Below, in pieces: positions 52,971-62,404 of a DNA stretch of 64,000 nucleotides (its first letter is position 1; every line of letters starts with the position of its first letter). The notes beneath the pieces were generated by a model. That model ran no database searches. It had not been told where the DNA came from and saw nothing but the letters and a program-made list of their open reading frames with translations. The position numbers and the translations under genes are program-made. Source of the DNA: Rhizobium indicum (GTDB lineage Bacteria > Pseudomonadota > Alphaproteobacteria > Rhizobiales > Rhizobiaceae); the NCBI RefSeq assembly GCF_005862305.2, contig NZ_CP054021.1:4071501-4135500 (forward strand), written 5' to 3'.

Positions 52971-54317
52971 CTACTTGCGCGAGATATAGCCGCCCCGGTT
53001 GATGCCGTGGCGCTGAAGTTTGTCATAAAACGTCTTTCTCGGAATGCCGAGCGCCTCGAGGGTGCGGCGGACGTCGCCGTCATTGGCCGACAGCGCGTCG
53101 CGAATGATCTCCGCCTCGTAGCGTTCCAGCCGTTCGGGAAGCGTCGCATCCGTCGGCTGCGGAGGGACCGCTGCCGCTCCACCGCCTTCCACGCCAAGCA
53201 CCACGCGTTCGGCATAATGCGAGAGCTCGCGGACATTGCCCGGCCATGTGTGCGAGGCGAGATGCCGCCGCACATCAGGTGAAAGCGGTGGGACATCGCG
53301 ACGGAAGCGCTCGGCGGCGCGCGCGGCGAAGTGCGAAAACAGCAGCGGAATATCGTCGCGGCGTTCTCTCAGCGGCGGTATGGAGATCGTCACGACATTC
53401 AGCCTGTAATAGAGATCCTCGCGAAAATCGCCGCGCACCGAGGGATCCCCGAGGTCGATCTTGGCCGCCGCGACGACGCGAAGATCGACCGGACGCACCT
53501 CGTTGGTGCCGAGCGGCGTGATCTCGCGCATCTCCAGCACCCTCAGCATCTTGACCTGCGTGGCGGCCGGCATGCTTTCGATTTCGTCGAGGAAAAGCGT
53601 GCCGCCGCTTGCATGTTCGATGCGGCCCGTGCGGCGCTTCTGGGCGCCGGTAAAGGCGCCGGCCTCGTGGCCGAACAGTTCGCTTTCGATGACGGTTTCG
53701 GGCAGCGCGCCACAGTTCAACGCCACGAAATTGCCCTTCCGGCGGTGGCTCCATTGATGCAGGAGCTGGGCAACCACTTCTTTGCCGCTGCCCGTTTCCC
53801 CGGCGACGAGCACGTCCACGTCGGTATCGGCAATATGGCGAAGAATGTTTCTGAGGTTTTCCATGACAGGCGTCTGGCCGATCAGCGGCAAATTCTCCTG
53901 CGCATCTTCGGCTGCCTTCCGCAGCATGCGGTTTTCCAGAACAAGCCGCCGCTTCTCGCTTGCGCGACGCACGCTCTGGACGAGCCGATCGGCTGCGAAG
54001 GGTTTGGCGATGAAATCATAGGCACCATCCTGGATCGCCTGAACGGCCATGGGGATATCGCCGTGGCCGGTCATCAATATCACCGGGAGGTCGGCATCCA
54101 TGCCTTGCAGCGTGGCGAAAAGTTGCAGTCCGTCGATCTCCGGCATGCGGATATCGGTGACGACGGGGCCGGCAAAGTCCGCCGGCAGGTCCCCCAGCGC
54201 GGCTTTTGCACCGTCATAGGCGGAAACGGAAAATCCGGCGAGTTCGAGCGTCTGGGTGGTGGCGCGGCGCAGATCCTTGTCGTCATCGATCAGCGCAACG
54301 GGCATCGGTGTGTCCAT
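52971..54317 (-). CDS. dctD: C4-dicarboxylate response regulator DctD
   Basis: A 448-residue sigma-54 activator of the NtrC type: receiver domain ([14 protein letters not shown], Asp in [12 protein letters not shown], Lys in FIAKPFAAD), AAA+ domain with Walker A GETGSGKE, the sigma-54 contact loop GAFTGA, Walker [11 protein letters not shown], and a C-terminal Fis-type HTH ([19 protein letters not shown]). Phosphorylated by DctB, it activates dctA. Four bases separate it from dctB, so they are one operon. Confidence 0.95.
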   Translation of the reverse strand: MDTPMPVALIDDDKDLRRATTQTLELAGFSVSAYDGAKAALGDLPADFAGPVVTDIRMPEIDGLQLFATLQGMDADLPVILMTGHGDIPMAVQAIQDGAYDFIAKPFAADRLVQSVRRASEKRRLVLENRMLRKAAEDAQENLPLIGQTPVMENLRNILRHIADTDVDVLVAGETGSGKEVVAQLLHQWSHRRKGNFVALNCGALPETVIESELFGHEAGAFTGAQKRRTGRIEHASGGTLFLDEIESMPAATQVKMLRVLEMREITPLGTNEVRPVDLRVVAAAKIDLGDPSVRGDFREDLYYRLNVVTISIPPLRERRDDIPLLFSHFAARAAERFRRDVPPLSPDVRRHLASHTWPGNVRELSHYAERVVLGVEGGGAAAVPPQPTDATLPERLERYEAEIIRDALSANDGDVRRTLEALGIPRKTFYDKLQRHGINRGGYISRK

Positions 54318-54321
54318 GACC

Positions 54322-56190
54322 TTAAGCCTTCCTCAGCTGAACGATGAACCGGGTTCCGTCGCTGTCGCTTGCAACCTCCATCCGGCCGCCGTAGTCGCCG
54401 ATGATATCCTTGGAGATGACGAGGCCAAGGCCGAGGCCGCTTTCCTTCGAGGTGTTGAACGGCGTGAACAAGCCCTTGCGAATATCAGGCGGGATGCCGG
54501 GGCCGTTGTCGGCGACCGTCACCGTTACCATCCCTGCATCGGTGGATGTTCTGACCTCGACGCGACCGTCTCCGGCCTTCGGCGCCACCGCCTCCAGGGC
54601 GTTTTGAAGCAGGTTGATGAGCACCTGCTCGAGACGAATCCGGTTTCCCATCACCTGCAGTTCGTCGGGCGGCAGGTCGATGTCGAGCGTATCCATCCGC
54701 CCGGCAAACCGGCTGCGCAACAGCATCACCGCCCCCTCGATGACGTCTTTCAATCCGGTTGGTTCGGCGCTGCCGCGGCCTTTGCGGGCAAAGGTCTTCA
54801 GCTCCTCGGTGATCGAACCGATACGCTCCGTCAGCGCCGCGATGCTTTCGAGATTTTCGCCGGCAGGCGCAGTCTGGCCGCGATCGAGGAAGGTGCGGGC
54901 GTTATCGGCATAGGCACGGATGGTCGCCACCGGCTGGTTGATCTCATGGGCAACGCCGGCGGCCACCTGACCCAGGATGGCCAACCGGTTGGCCTGCACC
55001 AGATCCTGTTGCACGGCTTGCAGCTTCTGCTCCGTGCTCTTGTGGCCGATGATTTCAGCCTGCAGCCGGTCCCGCGCCTGGCTGAGATCCAGTGTCCGCT
55101 CGACTACCCGCCGTTCCAGTTCCTCCCGCGCCTGCTGTTCGCTGGAGATTCGCAGGGCGATCGCATGGCGGCGGCGCAAAAGGAAGGCTGCTCCGGCCAG
55201 CAGTGGCAAGAGTATCAGCAATGCCAGCATGCGGGCTTCGCGAATCCCCGCATCGACGGACGGCCCCAGCGCCACCAGATGCTGCAAATGCCATGCGGTC
55301 GCCGGCACCGACGTTGCGACATCGAGAAACCTGGTTTTCCCGGCATCGCCGGGCATGACGATCTCGACGACATCGAGCCCGTCGCCGAGGTTTCGGACCA
55401 TGTCGAGGGGCAGGGGTTGAAGTGGCGCATCGCCGAATTGAAGGCTTTCGCGGATCGCCGTCAGCCGGTCTTTGGCGATCCGGCCGATCGTCATGAACCG
55501 CCATGATGGAAGACTGGTGATGAGGACAATGCCGCGCTCGTCAACGACGTAGGACGGGGTGCCTGAGGCGTTCCAATCCGCCTCGACGTCGTCGAACTCG
55601 ACCTTGACCACGACGACGCCCAGCAGGCCATCGCTGCCCGAAATCCGTTGGGAGATATAGAGGCCCGGCTTCTTGCTGACCGTGCCGAGCGCGAAGTGCT
55701 CGGCCTGTCCTCGTTCGACCGCCCCCTGAAAATACTCGCGGAAACGATAGTCATTGCCGACGAAACTCGTCGGTTCGCGCCAGTTGCTGGCCGAAACCGC
55801 CATGCCGTCCTTGTCGATGACATAGATGACGGCAGCCTTCGTGCCCGCCGCCAAATTTTCCAGCTTCTGACTGAGGCGCTCGAACGCGCCGGCATCGTTT
55901 CCCGCCAGTGCGGCGGCGAGTGCCGCGTCCTGCGACAGCACGAAGGGAAGCGCCCGGTATTTTTCGAGAACCGTGCGCAGCAAAGCCGCATTCAGCCTCG
56001 AATCCATGCGGGCCTGTTCCTCGAGGGCAACCTCCGCACGGTGCCGACCGATCTCGCCGCTGGCCCATAGGCTTGCCACGACAGCGAGGAGGGCGAGCAC
56101 AGTGTAGACCCACCACATCCGGCGGATGCGGTGTTGCAGGGGCAGCGAAGGCCACAATTTCTGCGACAGGGACATGGCAAATTTGTGCAT
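54322..56190 (-). CDS. dctB: C4-dicarboxylate sensor histidine kinase DctB
   Basis: A 622-residue membrane kinase: helix at about 25-45 ([19 protein letters not shown]), a ~250-residue periplasmic double-PAS/dCACHE sensor for succinate and related acids, second helix near 300-325, a linker coiled coil, the HisKA box [13 protein letters not shown] and an ATPase domain with [10 protein letters not shown] and GLGLGLVI. The ATG at 56190 lies inside the first DctD binding site; an in-frame ATG at 56175 (MSLSQKLW) would leave the site free, and neither has a perfect ribosome-binding site. Confidence 0.94.
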   Translation of the reverse strand: MHKFAMSLSQKLWPSLPLQHRIRRMWWVYTVLALLAVVASLWASGEIGRHRAEVALEEQARMDSRLNAALLRTVLEKYRALPFVLSQDAALAAALAGNDAGAFERLSQKLENLAAGTKAAVIYVIDKDGMAVSASNWREPTSFVGNDYRFREYFQGAVERGQAEHFALGTVSKKPGLYISQRISGSDGLLGVVVVKVEFDDVEADWNASGTPSYVVDERGIVLITSLPSWRFMTIGRIAKDRLTAIRESLQFGDAPLQPLPLDMVRNLGDGLDVVEIVMPGDAGKTRFLDVATSVPATAWHLQHLVALGPSVDAGIREARMLALLILLPLLAGAAFLLRRRHAIALRISSEQQAREELERRVVERTLDLSQARDRLQAEIIGHKSTEQKLQAVQQDLVQANRLAILGQVAAGVAHEINQPVATIRAYADNARTFLDRGQTAPAGENLESIAALTERIGSITEELKTFARKGRGSAEPTGLKDVIEGAVMLLRSRFAGRMDTLDIDLPPDELQVMGNRIRLEQVLINLLQNALEAVAPKAGDGRVEVRTSTDAGMVTVTVADNGPGIPPDIRKGLFTPFNTSKESGLGLGLVISKDIIGDYGGRMEVASDSDGTRFIVQLRKA

Positions 56191-56235
56191 CTTTCCGCAT
56201 GAAACGCAAATGGATTTGTGCGGATTTCCGCATTG
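56183..56235 (+). promoter_or_regulatory. two DctD upstream activating sites
   Basis: Site 1 (56183-56202) and site 2 (56216-56235) share the pattern TTGTGC-N6-CCGCAT. Site 2 contains the perfect dyad TGCGGA-TT-TCCGCA (56219-56232); site 1 is degenerate on its left arm. They lie about 75-125 bases before the sigma-54 promoter, as described for rhizobial dctA, where tandem DctD sites are required for full activation. Site 1 overlaps the dctB start. Confidence 0.8.
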
Positions 56236-56307
56236 TTTAATGAGCCATTAGGAGCCCCGTAAATTTTTCCTTAATAAATTCAATCTGTTGGATGGTCGGC
56301 GCAAAAC

Positions 56308-56322
56308 TGGCACGGCGATTGC
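56308..56322 (+). promoter_or_regulatory. dctA: sigma-54 promoter of dctA
   Basis: TGGCAC (56308-56313), 5-base spacer, TTGC (56319-56322), an exact match to the -24/-12 consensus of RpoN promoters, 95 bases before the dctA ATG. Confidence 0.9.
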
Positions 56323-56416
56323 GAAGAACCTGGGCAACAACGGCTGAGCTGTTGGACTTGAAGCGAACGGCTCGGGAGGCCGGAGTTCGTTCCGGACGAG
56401 CCATTAGGAGGACATC

Positions 56417-57751
56417 ATGATCGCAGCACCACTCGATGCAGTCGCAGACAGCAAGGGCAAGAAGCCCTTTTATACCCATCTTTACGTTCAGGTTCTCGCC
56501 GCCATCGCCGCGGGTATCCTTCTCGGCCATTTCTATCCCGAATTCGGCACCCAGCTGAAGCCGCTCGGCGATGCCTTCATCAAGCTCGTCAAGATGATCA
56601 TTGCCCCCGTCATCTTCCTGACGGTTGCGACCGGCATTGCCGGCATGAGCGACCTGCAGAAGGTCGGCCGCGTCGCCGGCAAGGCGATGCTCTACTTCCT
56701 GACATTCTCGACATTGGCGCTCATCATTGGCCTGATCGTCGCCAATGTCGTCCAGCCCGGCGCCGGCATGAACATCGATCCTGCCTCGCTGGATCCGGCC
56801 GCCGTCGCCGGCTACGCCGCAAAGGCGCATGAGCAGAGCATCGTCGGTTTCCTGACCAACATCATCCCGACGACGATCGTCGGCGCTTTTGCCGATGGCG
56901 ACATTCTGCAGGTACTGTTCTTCTCGGTGCTCTTCGGCATCGCGCTCGCCATGGTCGGCGAAAAGAGCGAACCGGTCGTCAACTTCCTCAATGCCCTGAC
57001 GGCGCCCGTGTTCAAGCTCGTCGCCATCCTCATGAAGGCAGCGCCGATCGGCGCCTTCGGCGCCATGGCATTCACCATCGGCAAGTACGGCGTCGGATCG
57101 ATCGCCAACCTCGCCATGCTGATCGGCACCTTCTACATCACCTCTCTGCTCTTCGTCCTCGTCGTTCTCGGCGCGGTCGCCCGCTACAACGGCTTCTCGA
57201 TCGTGGCGCTGCTGCGCTACATCAAGGAAGAACTGCTGCTGGTCCTCGGCACCTCGTCTTCGGAGGCTGCCCTTCCGGGGCTGATGAACAAGATGGAAAA
57301 GGCTGGCTGCAAGCGCTCGGTCGTCGGTCTCGTCATCCCGACCGGTTATTCCTTCAATCTCGACGGCACCAACATCTACATGACGCTGGCAGCGCTGTTC
57401 ATTGCCCAGGCAACCGGTATTCAGCTTTCCTGGGGTGATCAGATCCTGCTGCTGCTGGTCGCGATGCTGAGCTCCAAGGGTGCCGCAGGCATCACCGGCG
57501 CCGGCTTCATCACGCTTGCCGCAACGCTCTCCGTCGTGCCCTCCGTGCCGGTCGCCGGCATGGCGCTTATCCTCGGCATCGACCGCTTCATGTCGGAATG
57601 CCGGGCGCTGACCAACCTCGTCGGCAATGCGGTCGCCACGATCGTTGTGGCACGTTGGGAAAACGAGCTGGATACGGCGCAGCTTGCCGCGGCACTGGGC
57701 GGCCAGACCGGAGAGGATATTTCGGCTGCCGGGCTGCAGCCGGCTGAATAA
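56417..57751 (+). CDS. dctA: C4-dicarboxylate transport protein DctA
   Basis: A 444-residue secondary carrier of the DAACS family for succinate, malate and fumarate, essential for nitrogen fixation in bacteroids. Conserved features: [20 protein letters not shown], the serine-rich re-entrant loop [18 protein letters not shown], and [23 protein letters not shown] at 56417 after TAGGAGGAC. Expression requires DctD and sigma-54 acting at the promoter upstream. Confidence 0.97.
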   Translation: MIAAPLDAVADSKGKKPFYTHLYVQVLAAIAAGILLGHFYPEFGTQLKPLGDAFIKLVKMIIAPVIFLTVATGIAGMSDLQKVGRVAGKAMLYFLTFSTLALIIGLIVANVVQPGAGMNIDPASLDPAAVAGYAAKAHEQSIVGFLTNIIPTTIVGAFADGDILQVLFFSVLFGIALAMVGEKSEPVVNFLNALTAPVFKLVAILMKAAPIGAFGAMAFTIGKYGVGSIANLAMLIGTFYITSLLFVLVVLGAVARYNGFSIVALLRYIKEELLLVLGTSSSEAALPGLMNKMEKAGCKRSVVGLVIPTGYSFNLDGTNIYMTLAALFIAQATGIQLSWGDQILLLLVAMLSSKGAAGITGAGFITLAATLSVVPSVPVAGMALILGIDRFMSECRALTNLVGNAVATIVVARWENELDTAQLAAALGGQTGEDISAAGLQPAE

Positions 57752-57785
57752 CTGACCGAACTGTCCGCAGTCCTAAAATTCTTTC

Positions 57786-57816
57786 AACGGCCCGTCATCC
57801 AGCGGGCCGTTTCTCT
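57786..57816 (+). terminator. Rho-independent terminator after dctA
   Basis: AACGGCCCG (57786-57794) pairs with CGGGCCGTT (57803-57811), followed by TCTCTTTTC. Confidence 0.75.
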
Positions 57817-57824
57817 TTTCTGCC

Positions 57825-58883
57825 TCAGCTGCGATTGTCGCCGAAAAGGCTGTTGTAAATGGCGCCGATCGCGCTCGCTTCTTTCTCCAGTGCGAAATTC
57901 GCCCTGACATGCCGCAGCGCATTCTCGCCATGCGCGATCGCCAGCGCGGGATCTGCGATATAGGGCGCGATTGCCCGCGTCAGCGCCTCGCCATCGCCGG
58001 CGGCGACGACCGAGCCCGTCTCGCCCGTGACGATGAGTTCGGCATAGGCGCCGGCGTCCGATGCCACCACCGCAGTGCGCGAGGCCATGGCTTCGAGCGG
58101 CGTCAGGCCGAAACCCTCGTTGCGGGAGGGGGCGACGTAAAGCGTCAGGCGGCGATACCAGACCTTGATGTCAGGCACTTCGCCGAGGAAGAGGATACGG
58201 TCGCTGAGCCCGGCGGCCGCGACATCCGCCTTAAGTTTGTCGCCAAATGCCGTGTGTTCGGCCGTCACCCGGCCGGAGACGACCGCCGTCCACTCGGGGT
58301 GCTGCGGCAGCAGTTCGATCATCGCCTGGACGAAAAGATCGGTGCCCTTCTGATGGCGCACGCGGCCGAAGCAGCCGATGAGATGGCGGCCCGGCAGGCT
58401 GGTGGCGGCGATGCCGTCCTCCGCTGTTTCCGGCGGATGGAACAGAGCAAGGTCGACGCCGTGCTGGATGACCGTGTGCGGCACCTCGAGGAACGAGCCG
58501 GATCGATCGCTAGTCGCGATGACGGCGTCCATGCGACGGATCAGCCATTTCGTATAGGCGGTGTGCCGGCGTTGCGCGGCCGAGGTGAAGAGAAGCTTCA
58601 GCGGCATGCGCAACAGTTGGCGCAGCAGGATGCCGACCGCCATCTCGTTGTTGCGGCGAGCGTGCCAGACGCGCTGGCGCCGGCGCGCCGGCGGGCGCCA
58701 GAGGCCGAGGAGCTGCCGCCCCTTAAGTTTCGGCAGGTCCTCCGGCAGGCCGGGCCCGAGTGTCGCGATCTTGATGCCGAGCCGGATCTGGCATGGGATG
58801 AGCTGGACGATAGTCGATGTGACGCCGGAGAGCCGGCGCTTGAAATTGGGCGCAATGATCTCGACGTCACGGATATCGGGCAA
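57825..58883 (-). CDS. lpcC: LPS-core mannosyltransferase (LpcC/LpsB type)
   Basis: A 352-residue GT4 glycosyltransferase. In R. leguminosarum LpcC transfers mannose to Kdo in the LPS core; the S. meliloti orthologue is LpsB. It starts MPDIRDVEIIAPNFKRRLSG, has the GT-B C-terminal nucleotide-sugar site GCFGRVRHQKGTDLFV and the EX7E motif in EGFGLTPLEAMASRTAV. Located between dctA and greA. ATG at 58883; a TATC-rich upstream. Confidence 0.88.
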   Translation of the reverse strand: MPDIRDVEIIAPNFKRRLSGVTSTIVQLIPCQIRLGIKIATLGPGLPEDLPKLKGRQLLGLWRPPARRRQRVWHARRNNEMAVGILLRQLLRMPLKLLFTSAAQRRHTAYTKWLIRRMDAVIATSDRSGSFLEVPHTVIQHGVDLALFHPPETAEDGIAATSLPGRHLIGCFGRVRHQKGTDLFVQAMIELLPQHPEWTAVVSGRVTAEHTAFGDKLKADVAAAGLSDRILFLGEVPDIKVWYRRLTLYVAPSRNEGFGLTPLEAMASRTAVVASDAGAYAELIVTGETGSVVAAGDGEALTRAIAPYIADPALAIAHGENALRHVRANFALEKEASAIGAIYNSLFGDNRS

Positions 58884-58910
58884 GGGAGGGGTCTCGCGGC
58901 TGGCGGGCGA

Positions 58911-59387
58911 TCAGCCCCAGGAAACCTGGAGGATTTCGTAGGCCTTGGAGCCGCCCGGCGCATTGACCTCGATGGAATCTCCGACTTCCTTGCCGATCAG
59001 AGCACGGGCGATCGGCGAGGAGATGGAGATGCGGCCGGCCTTGACGTCGGCTTCCTGGTCGCCGACGATCTGGTAGGTCTTTTCTTCATCGGTGTCCTCG
59101 TCGATGAGTTTCACCTTGGCGCCGAACTTGATCTTGTCGCCCGACATCTTGGTGAGGTCGATGACCTCGGCGCGCGCCGTCAGGTCTTCCAGCTCGCTGA
59201 TGCGGCCTTCGTTGTGACTCTGGGCTTCCTTGGCGGCGTGGTATTCGGCGTTTTCGGAAAGGTCGCCATGGGCACGGGCTTCGGCGATCGCCTCGATGAT
59301 TCGAGGGCGCTCCTCCTGCTGACGCCAGCGCAGCTCTTCCTGCAGCTTGACGAAACCGCCCGGTGTCATCGGTACCTTTTCAACCAT
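58911..59387 (-). CDS. greA: transcription elongation factor GreA
   Basis: A 158-residue factor that rescues backtracked RNA polymerase by stimulating transcript cleavage. It has the N-terminal coiled coil ([37 protein letters not shown], with the tip acidic residues DLSENAEY) and the C-terminal FKBP-like domain ([20 protein letters not shown]). The ATG at 59387 gives [12 protein letters not shown], the usual start; the frame to 59435 is longer without support. 27 bases lie between its stop and the lpcC start, so the two can be co-transcribed. Confidence 0.96.
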   Translation of the reverse strand: MVEKVPMTPGGFVKLQEELRWRQQEERPRIIEAIAEARAHGDLSENAEYHAAKEAQSHNEGRISELEDLTARAEVIDLTKMSGDKIKFGAKVKLIDEDTDEEKTYQIVGDQEADVKAGRISISSPIARALIGKEVGDSIEVNAPGGSKAYEILQVSWG

Positions 59388-59603
59388 TTTTCTGTCCTTC
59401 AATCCTCGTATCCGCACAATTAGCGGCGAACACAAAAGAAAACAGGTCCCGAAGGGGAGCTTCGGAACCGTGCCACAATCTTAGTCGGACGCTTATAGCA
59501 GATCGCCAAGGCCGATTTCCAGAAAATTCGCATAAAAGAAACGCGGCCCGCCCCGATATCAGGTGGTGCGACTTGAAAATGGGCAGAAATCGGATCGTCC
59601 CGA

Positions 59604-59634
59604 TTGACTCTGCATGCCGGAACATATAGTGAAC
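59604..59634 (+). promoter_or_regulatory. promoter with exact LexA (SOS) box, radical-SAM/UdgX operon
   Basis: GAAC (59620-59623), seven bases, GAAC (59631-59634): an exact match to the alphaproteobacterial LexA box GAAC-N7-GAAC established for Rhizobium. A candidate -35 TTGACT (59604-59609) and -10 TATAGT (59625-59630, spacer 15) overlap the box. The start codon is at 59641, so transcription would begin within a few bases of it. Confidence 0.72.
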
Positions 59635-59640
59635 ATACTA

Positions 59641-60873
59641 ATGAAGAAGTCGCTCACAGAACGCTTGGCCATCCTTTCCGATGCCGCGAAATATGATGCT
59701 TCCTGCGCTTCCAGTGGAACGGTGAAGCGTGATTCTCGGGCAAGCGGCGGGCTCGGTTCGACCGAGGGATCCGGCATCTGTCATGCCTATGCACCGGACG
59801 GGCGGTGCATTTCGCTTCTGAAAATACTGCTGACCAATTTCTGCATCTACGACTGCGCCTATTGCGTCAATCGCTCGTCGAGCAATGTCGAACGGGCGCG
59901 CTTCACGCCCGAAGAGGTCATCTGGCTGACGCTGGAATTCTACCGCCGCAACTATATCGAAGGCCTGTTCCTTTCCTCCGGCATTATTCGTTCGTCCGAT
60001 TACACGATGGAAGAGATGGTCCGCATCGTCCGCGAACTGCGCGTGACACATAATTTCCGCGGCTATATCCATCTGAAATCGATCCCCGAGGCGTCGCCGC
60101 GTCTGATTGAGGAAGCGGGGCTTCATGCAGACAGACTGTCGCTCAATATCGAGTTGCCGACGGATAACGGCATCACCCGCTTCGCGCCGGAAAAGAAGCC
60201 TGCCAATATCAGGCGATCGATGGGGGATCTGAGGTTGAAGATCGAGGCCGCCGGCGAACCGACGCTGCGCACGAAGAAGCGTCAGCGTTTCGTGCCGGCC
60301 GGCCAAAGCACACAGATGATCGTCGGCGCCGATGGCGCGAACGATGCGACCATCCTTGCGACCAGCGGCCGGCTTTACAGCAGCTACGGGCTGAAGCGCG
60401 TCTATTATTCCGCCTTCAGCCCGATTCCGGACTCGTCGAAAAACCTGCCGCTGATCAAGCCGCCGCTGATGCGCGAGCACCGGCTCTATCAGGCCGACTG
60501 GCTCTATCGATTCTACGGTTTCGGCATCGACGAGATCACCGCAAACCAGGCGGGCGGCATGCTCGATCTCAGCCTCGACCCCAAGCTTGCCTGGGCGCTC
60601 GCCAATCGGGCCGAATTTCCCGTCGATATTAACAAGGCCGAGCGTGAGCGGTTGCTGCGCGTGCCCGGTCTCGGCACCAAGACCGTCAAAGCGATCGTTT
60701 CGGCGCGGCGTTTTCGCCGGTTGCGGCTCGATGATCTCCAGCGGCTCGGCATTTCGATCAAGAAGGTTCAGTCTTTCATCTCGGCGGAAGGCTGGTCGCC
60801 GCGCCGATTGATCGAGCGCCCCGACCTTCGCGCCATGTTCGAACCGCAACCCGAACAATTGTCGTTGCTGTGA
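59641..60873 (+). CDS. DNA modification/repair radical-SAM protein (TIGR03916-type)
   Basis: A 410-residue protein of the putative DNA modification/repair radical SAM family that is found next to UdgX-type genes. The 4Fe-4S motif is C68-x3-C72-x2-C75 (NFCIYDCAYCVNR), followed by a TIM-barrel-type region (GLFLSSGIIRSSDYTMEEMV, LSLNIELPTD), and near the C terminus a helix-hairpin-helix (LRVPGLGTKTVKAIVSARRF) that would contact DNA. The chemistry is not known. I chose the ATG at 59641, giving MKKSLTERLAILSDAAKYDA as in relatives; an ATG at 59614 precedes the LexA box. It overlaps the next gene by one base. Confidence 0.9.
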   Translation: MKKSLTERLAILSDAAKYDASCASSGTVKRDSRASGGLGSTEGSGICHAYAPDGRCISLLKILLTNFCIYDCAYCVNRSSSNVERARFTPEEVIWLTLEFYRRNYIEGLFLSSGIIRSSDYTMEEMVRIVRELRVTHNFRGYIHLKSIPEASPRLIEEAGLHADRLSLNIELPTDNGITRFAPEKKPANIRRSMGDLRLKIEAAGEPTLRTKKRQRFVPAGQSTQMIVGADGANDATILATSGRLYSSYGLKRVYYSAFSPIPDSSKNLPLIKPPLMREHRLYQADWLYRFYGFGIDEITANQAGGMLDLSLDPKLAWALANRAEFPVDINKAERERLLRVPGLGTKTVKAIVSARRFRRLRLDDLQRLGISIKKVQSFISAEGWSPRRLIERPDLRAMFEPQPEQLSLL

Positions 60874-62327
60874 TGCGCCGGGTCGTGCTTGCAGGACGCG
60901 GGGAGCTTGCCGAATGGCGTGACGCCGCGCGCGCTTTCGCGGTCGCCGGCATCCTGCCGGAAGAGATCGATTGGCGCGAAAAAAGCGAGGAGGCGGACCT
61001 TGCGTTTCAACGCGACGCCATGCCGCCGGCGCCTATCATGGCACGCAAGCCGATGACGGTGCCGCCCGCCTTCATCGATCTCGCGGAGACAGTTCTCTGC
61101 CATTCCGACGCGGCGCGTTTTTCCCTGCTTTACCGTCTGCTCTGGCGGCTGCAACTGGACCGGCAACTGCTTGAAGTGGCTTCCGACGAGGACGTCGCCC
61201 GTGCCAGGCTGATGGCGAAAAACGTTCGGCGCGACGCGCACAAGATGACGGCCTTCGTTCGCTTCAAGGAGGTTGGTGCGGTGTCGGTGGGCCGTCGAAA
61301 ATTCCTCGCCTGGTTCGAGCCGGATCACCATATCGTCAGGCGCACAGCGCCCTTCTTTCAACGGCGCTTCACCGACATGGACTGGCTGATCGCGACGCCC
61401 AAGGGATCGGCCGCCTGGGACGGCGAGCGGCTGACGATGAGCGACGAACCGTGTGAAAAACCCAATCTCATCGATGCTACCGACGAACTTTGGCGCACCT
61501 ACTACGCCAGCATTTTCAATCCGGCGCGGTTGAAGCTGAAGGCGATGCAGGCGGAGATGCCGAAAAAATACTGGAAGAACCTGCCGGAAGCCGATCTCAT
61601 CCCTGGGCTGATCGCATCGGCGGAGAGCCAGGTGCGGGCCATGGCTGCACGGGAGGCGACCCAGTCGTTGCCCTTTCACGATCGCCTGCAGGAAGCCGCG
61701 CGCAGCATTCCGGCCGAGCCCGAAGCGCCGGCGGGCACGCTGGAAGCACTGCGCGCGGAAGCTGCCGCCTGCACCCGCTGTCCGCTTCATGCGAAGGCCA
61801 CGCAAACCGTATTCGGGGAGGGGCCACGCGATGCCGAGGTGATGTTCGTTGGCGAGCAGCCGGGCGACCAGGAGGATATATCAGGGCGCCCCTTCGTCGG
61901 TCCGGCCGGCAGGCTGCTGGATCAGGTGATCACTGAAGCGGGCATTGATCGCTCAACGCTTTACGTCACCAATGCCGTCAAGCATTTCAAATATGAGCCG
62001 CGCGGCAAGCGTCGCATCCATCAGAAGCCCAATATGGGCGAGGTGAAGCATTGCCGCTGGTGGCTCAATCTGGAGATGGCACTGATCAAGCCGAAGCTCA
62101 TCGTTGCGATGGGGGCGACGGCGCTCGCGGCGCTGACCGATACGAAACAGCGGCTTCAGGATGTCAGGGGGAAAGCGATCGCGATCGATGAGGAGCGAAC
62201 GCTCTTCGTGACGGTGCATCCATCCTATCTGCTGCGTATTCCCGATGAGCGGCTGAGAGCGGAGGAACTGGCACGATTTCGCGAAGATATGCTGATGGTT
62301 CAGCGCCTTATGGTGGCCGCTGCATAA
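60873..62327 (+). CDS. udgX: DUF4130-UdgX fusion: uracil-DNA crosslinking protein
   Basis: A 484-residue fusion. The N-terminal ~250 residues are DUF4130 ([33 protein letters not shown]), of unknown activity. The C-terminal part is a family 4-like UDG of the UdgX type: iron-sulfur Cys at C300/C303 (CTRCPLH), motif [10 protein letters not shown] (327-335), the UdgX-specific loop KRRIH at 379-383, and motif B HPSYLLR. In UdgX the His of this loop forms a covalent bond with the abasic site after uracil removal. The ATG at 60873 overlaps the radical-SAM stop (TGATG). Confidence 0.92.
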   Translation: MRRVVLAGRGELAEWRDAARAFAVAGILPEEIDWREKSEEADLAFQRDAMPPAPIMARKPMTVPPAFIDLAETVLCHSDAARFSLLYRLLWRLQLDRQLLEVASDEDVARARLMAKNVRRDAHKMTAFVRFKEVGAVSVGRRKFLAWFEPDHHIVRRTAPFFQRRFTDMDWLIATPKGSAAWDGERLTMSDEPCEKPNLIDATDELWRTYYASIFNPARLKLKAMQAEMPKKYWKNLPEADLIPGLIASAESQVRAMAAREATQSLPFHDRLQEAARSIPAEPEAPAGTLEALRAEAAACTRCPLHAKATQTVFGEGPRDAEVMFVGEQPGDQEDISGRPFVGPAGRLLDQVITEAGIDRSTLYVTNAVKHFKYEPRGKRRIHQKPNMGEVKHCRWWLNLEMALIKPKLIVAMGATALAALTDTKQRLQDVRGKAIAIDEERTLFVTVHPSYLLRIPDERLRAEELARFREDMLMVQRLMVAAA

Positions 62328-62370
62328 ACTGATTCAGAAGCCTCCGGTGGTGCCCCAATGCCAAGGCTGG

Positions 62371-62395
62371 CGCCATCGCTCATCGAGCGATGGCG
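62371..62395. terminator. hairpin between udgX and carB stops
   Basis: CGCCATCGCT (62371-62380) pairs with AGCGATGGCG (62386-62395), a 10-bp stem with a five-base loop and no T-run, between two convergent genes. Confidence 0.55.
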
Positions 62396-62404
62396 TTCCG
62401 TATC

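Noticed and set aside
57909..59423. 504-codon plus-strand frame across lpcC and greA
   Set aside because: It runs antisense over two recognisable genes and has shadow composition.
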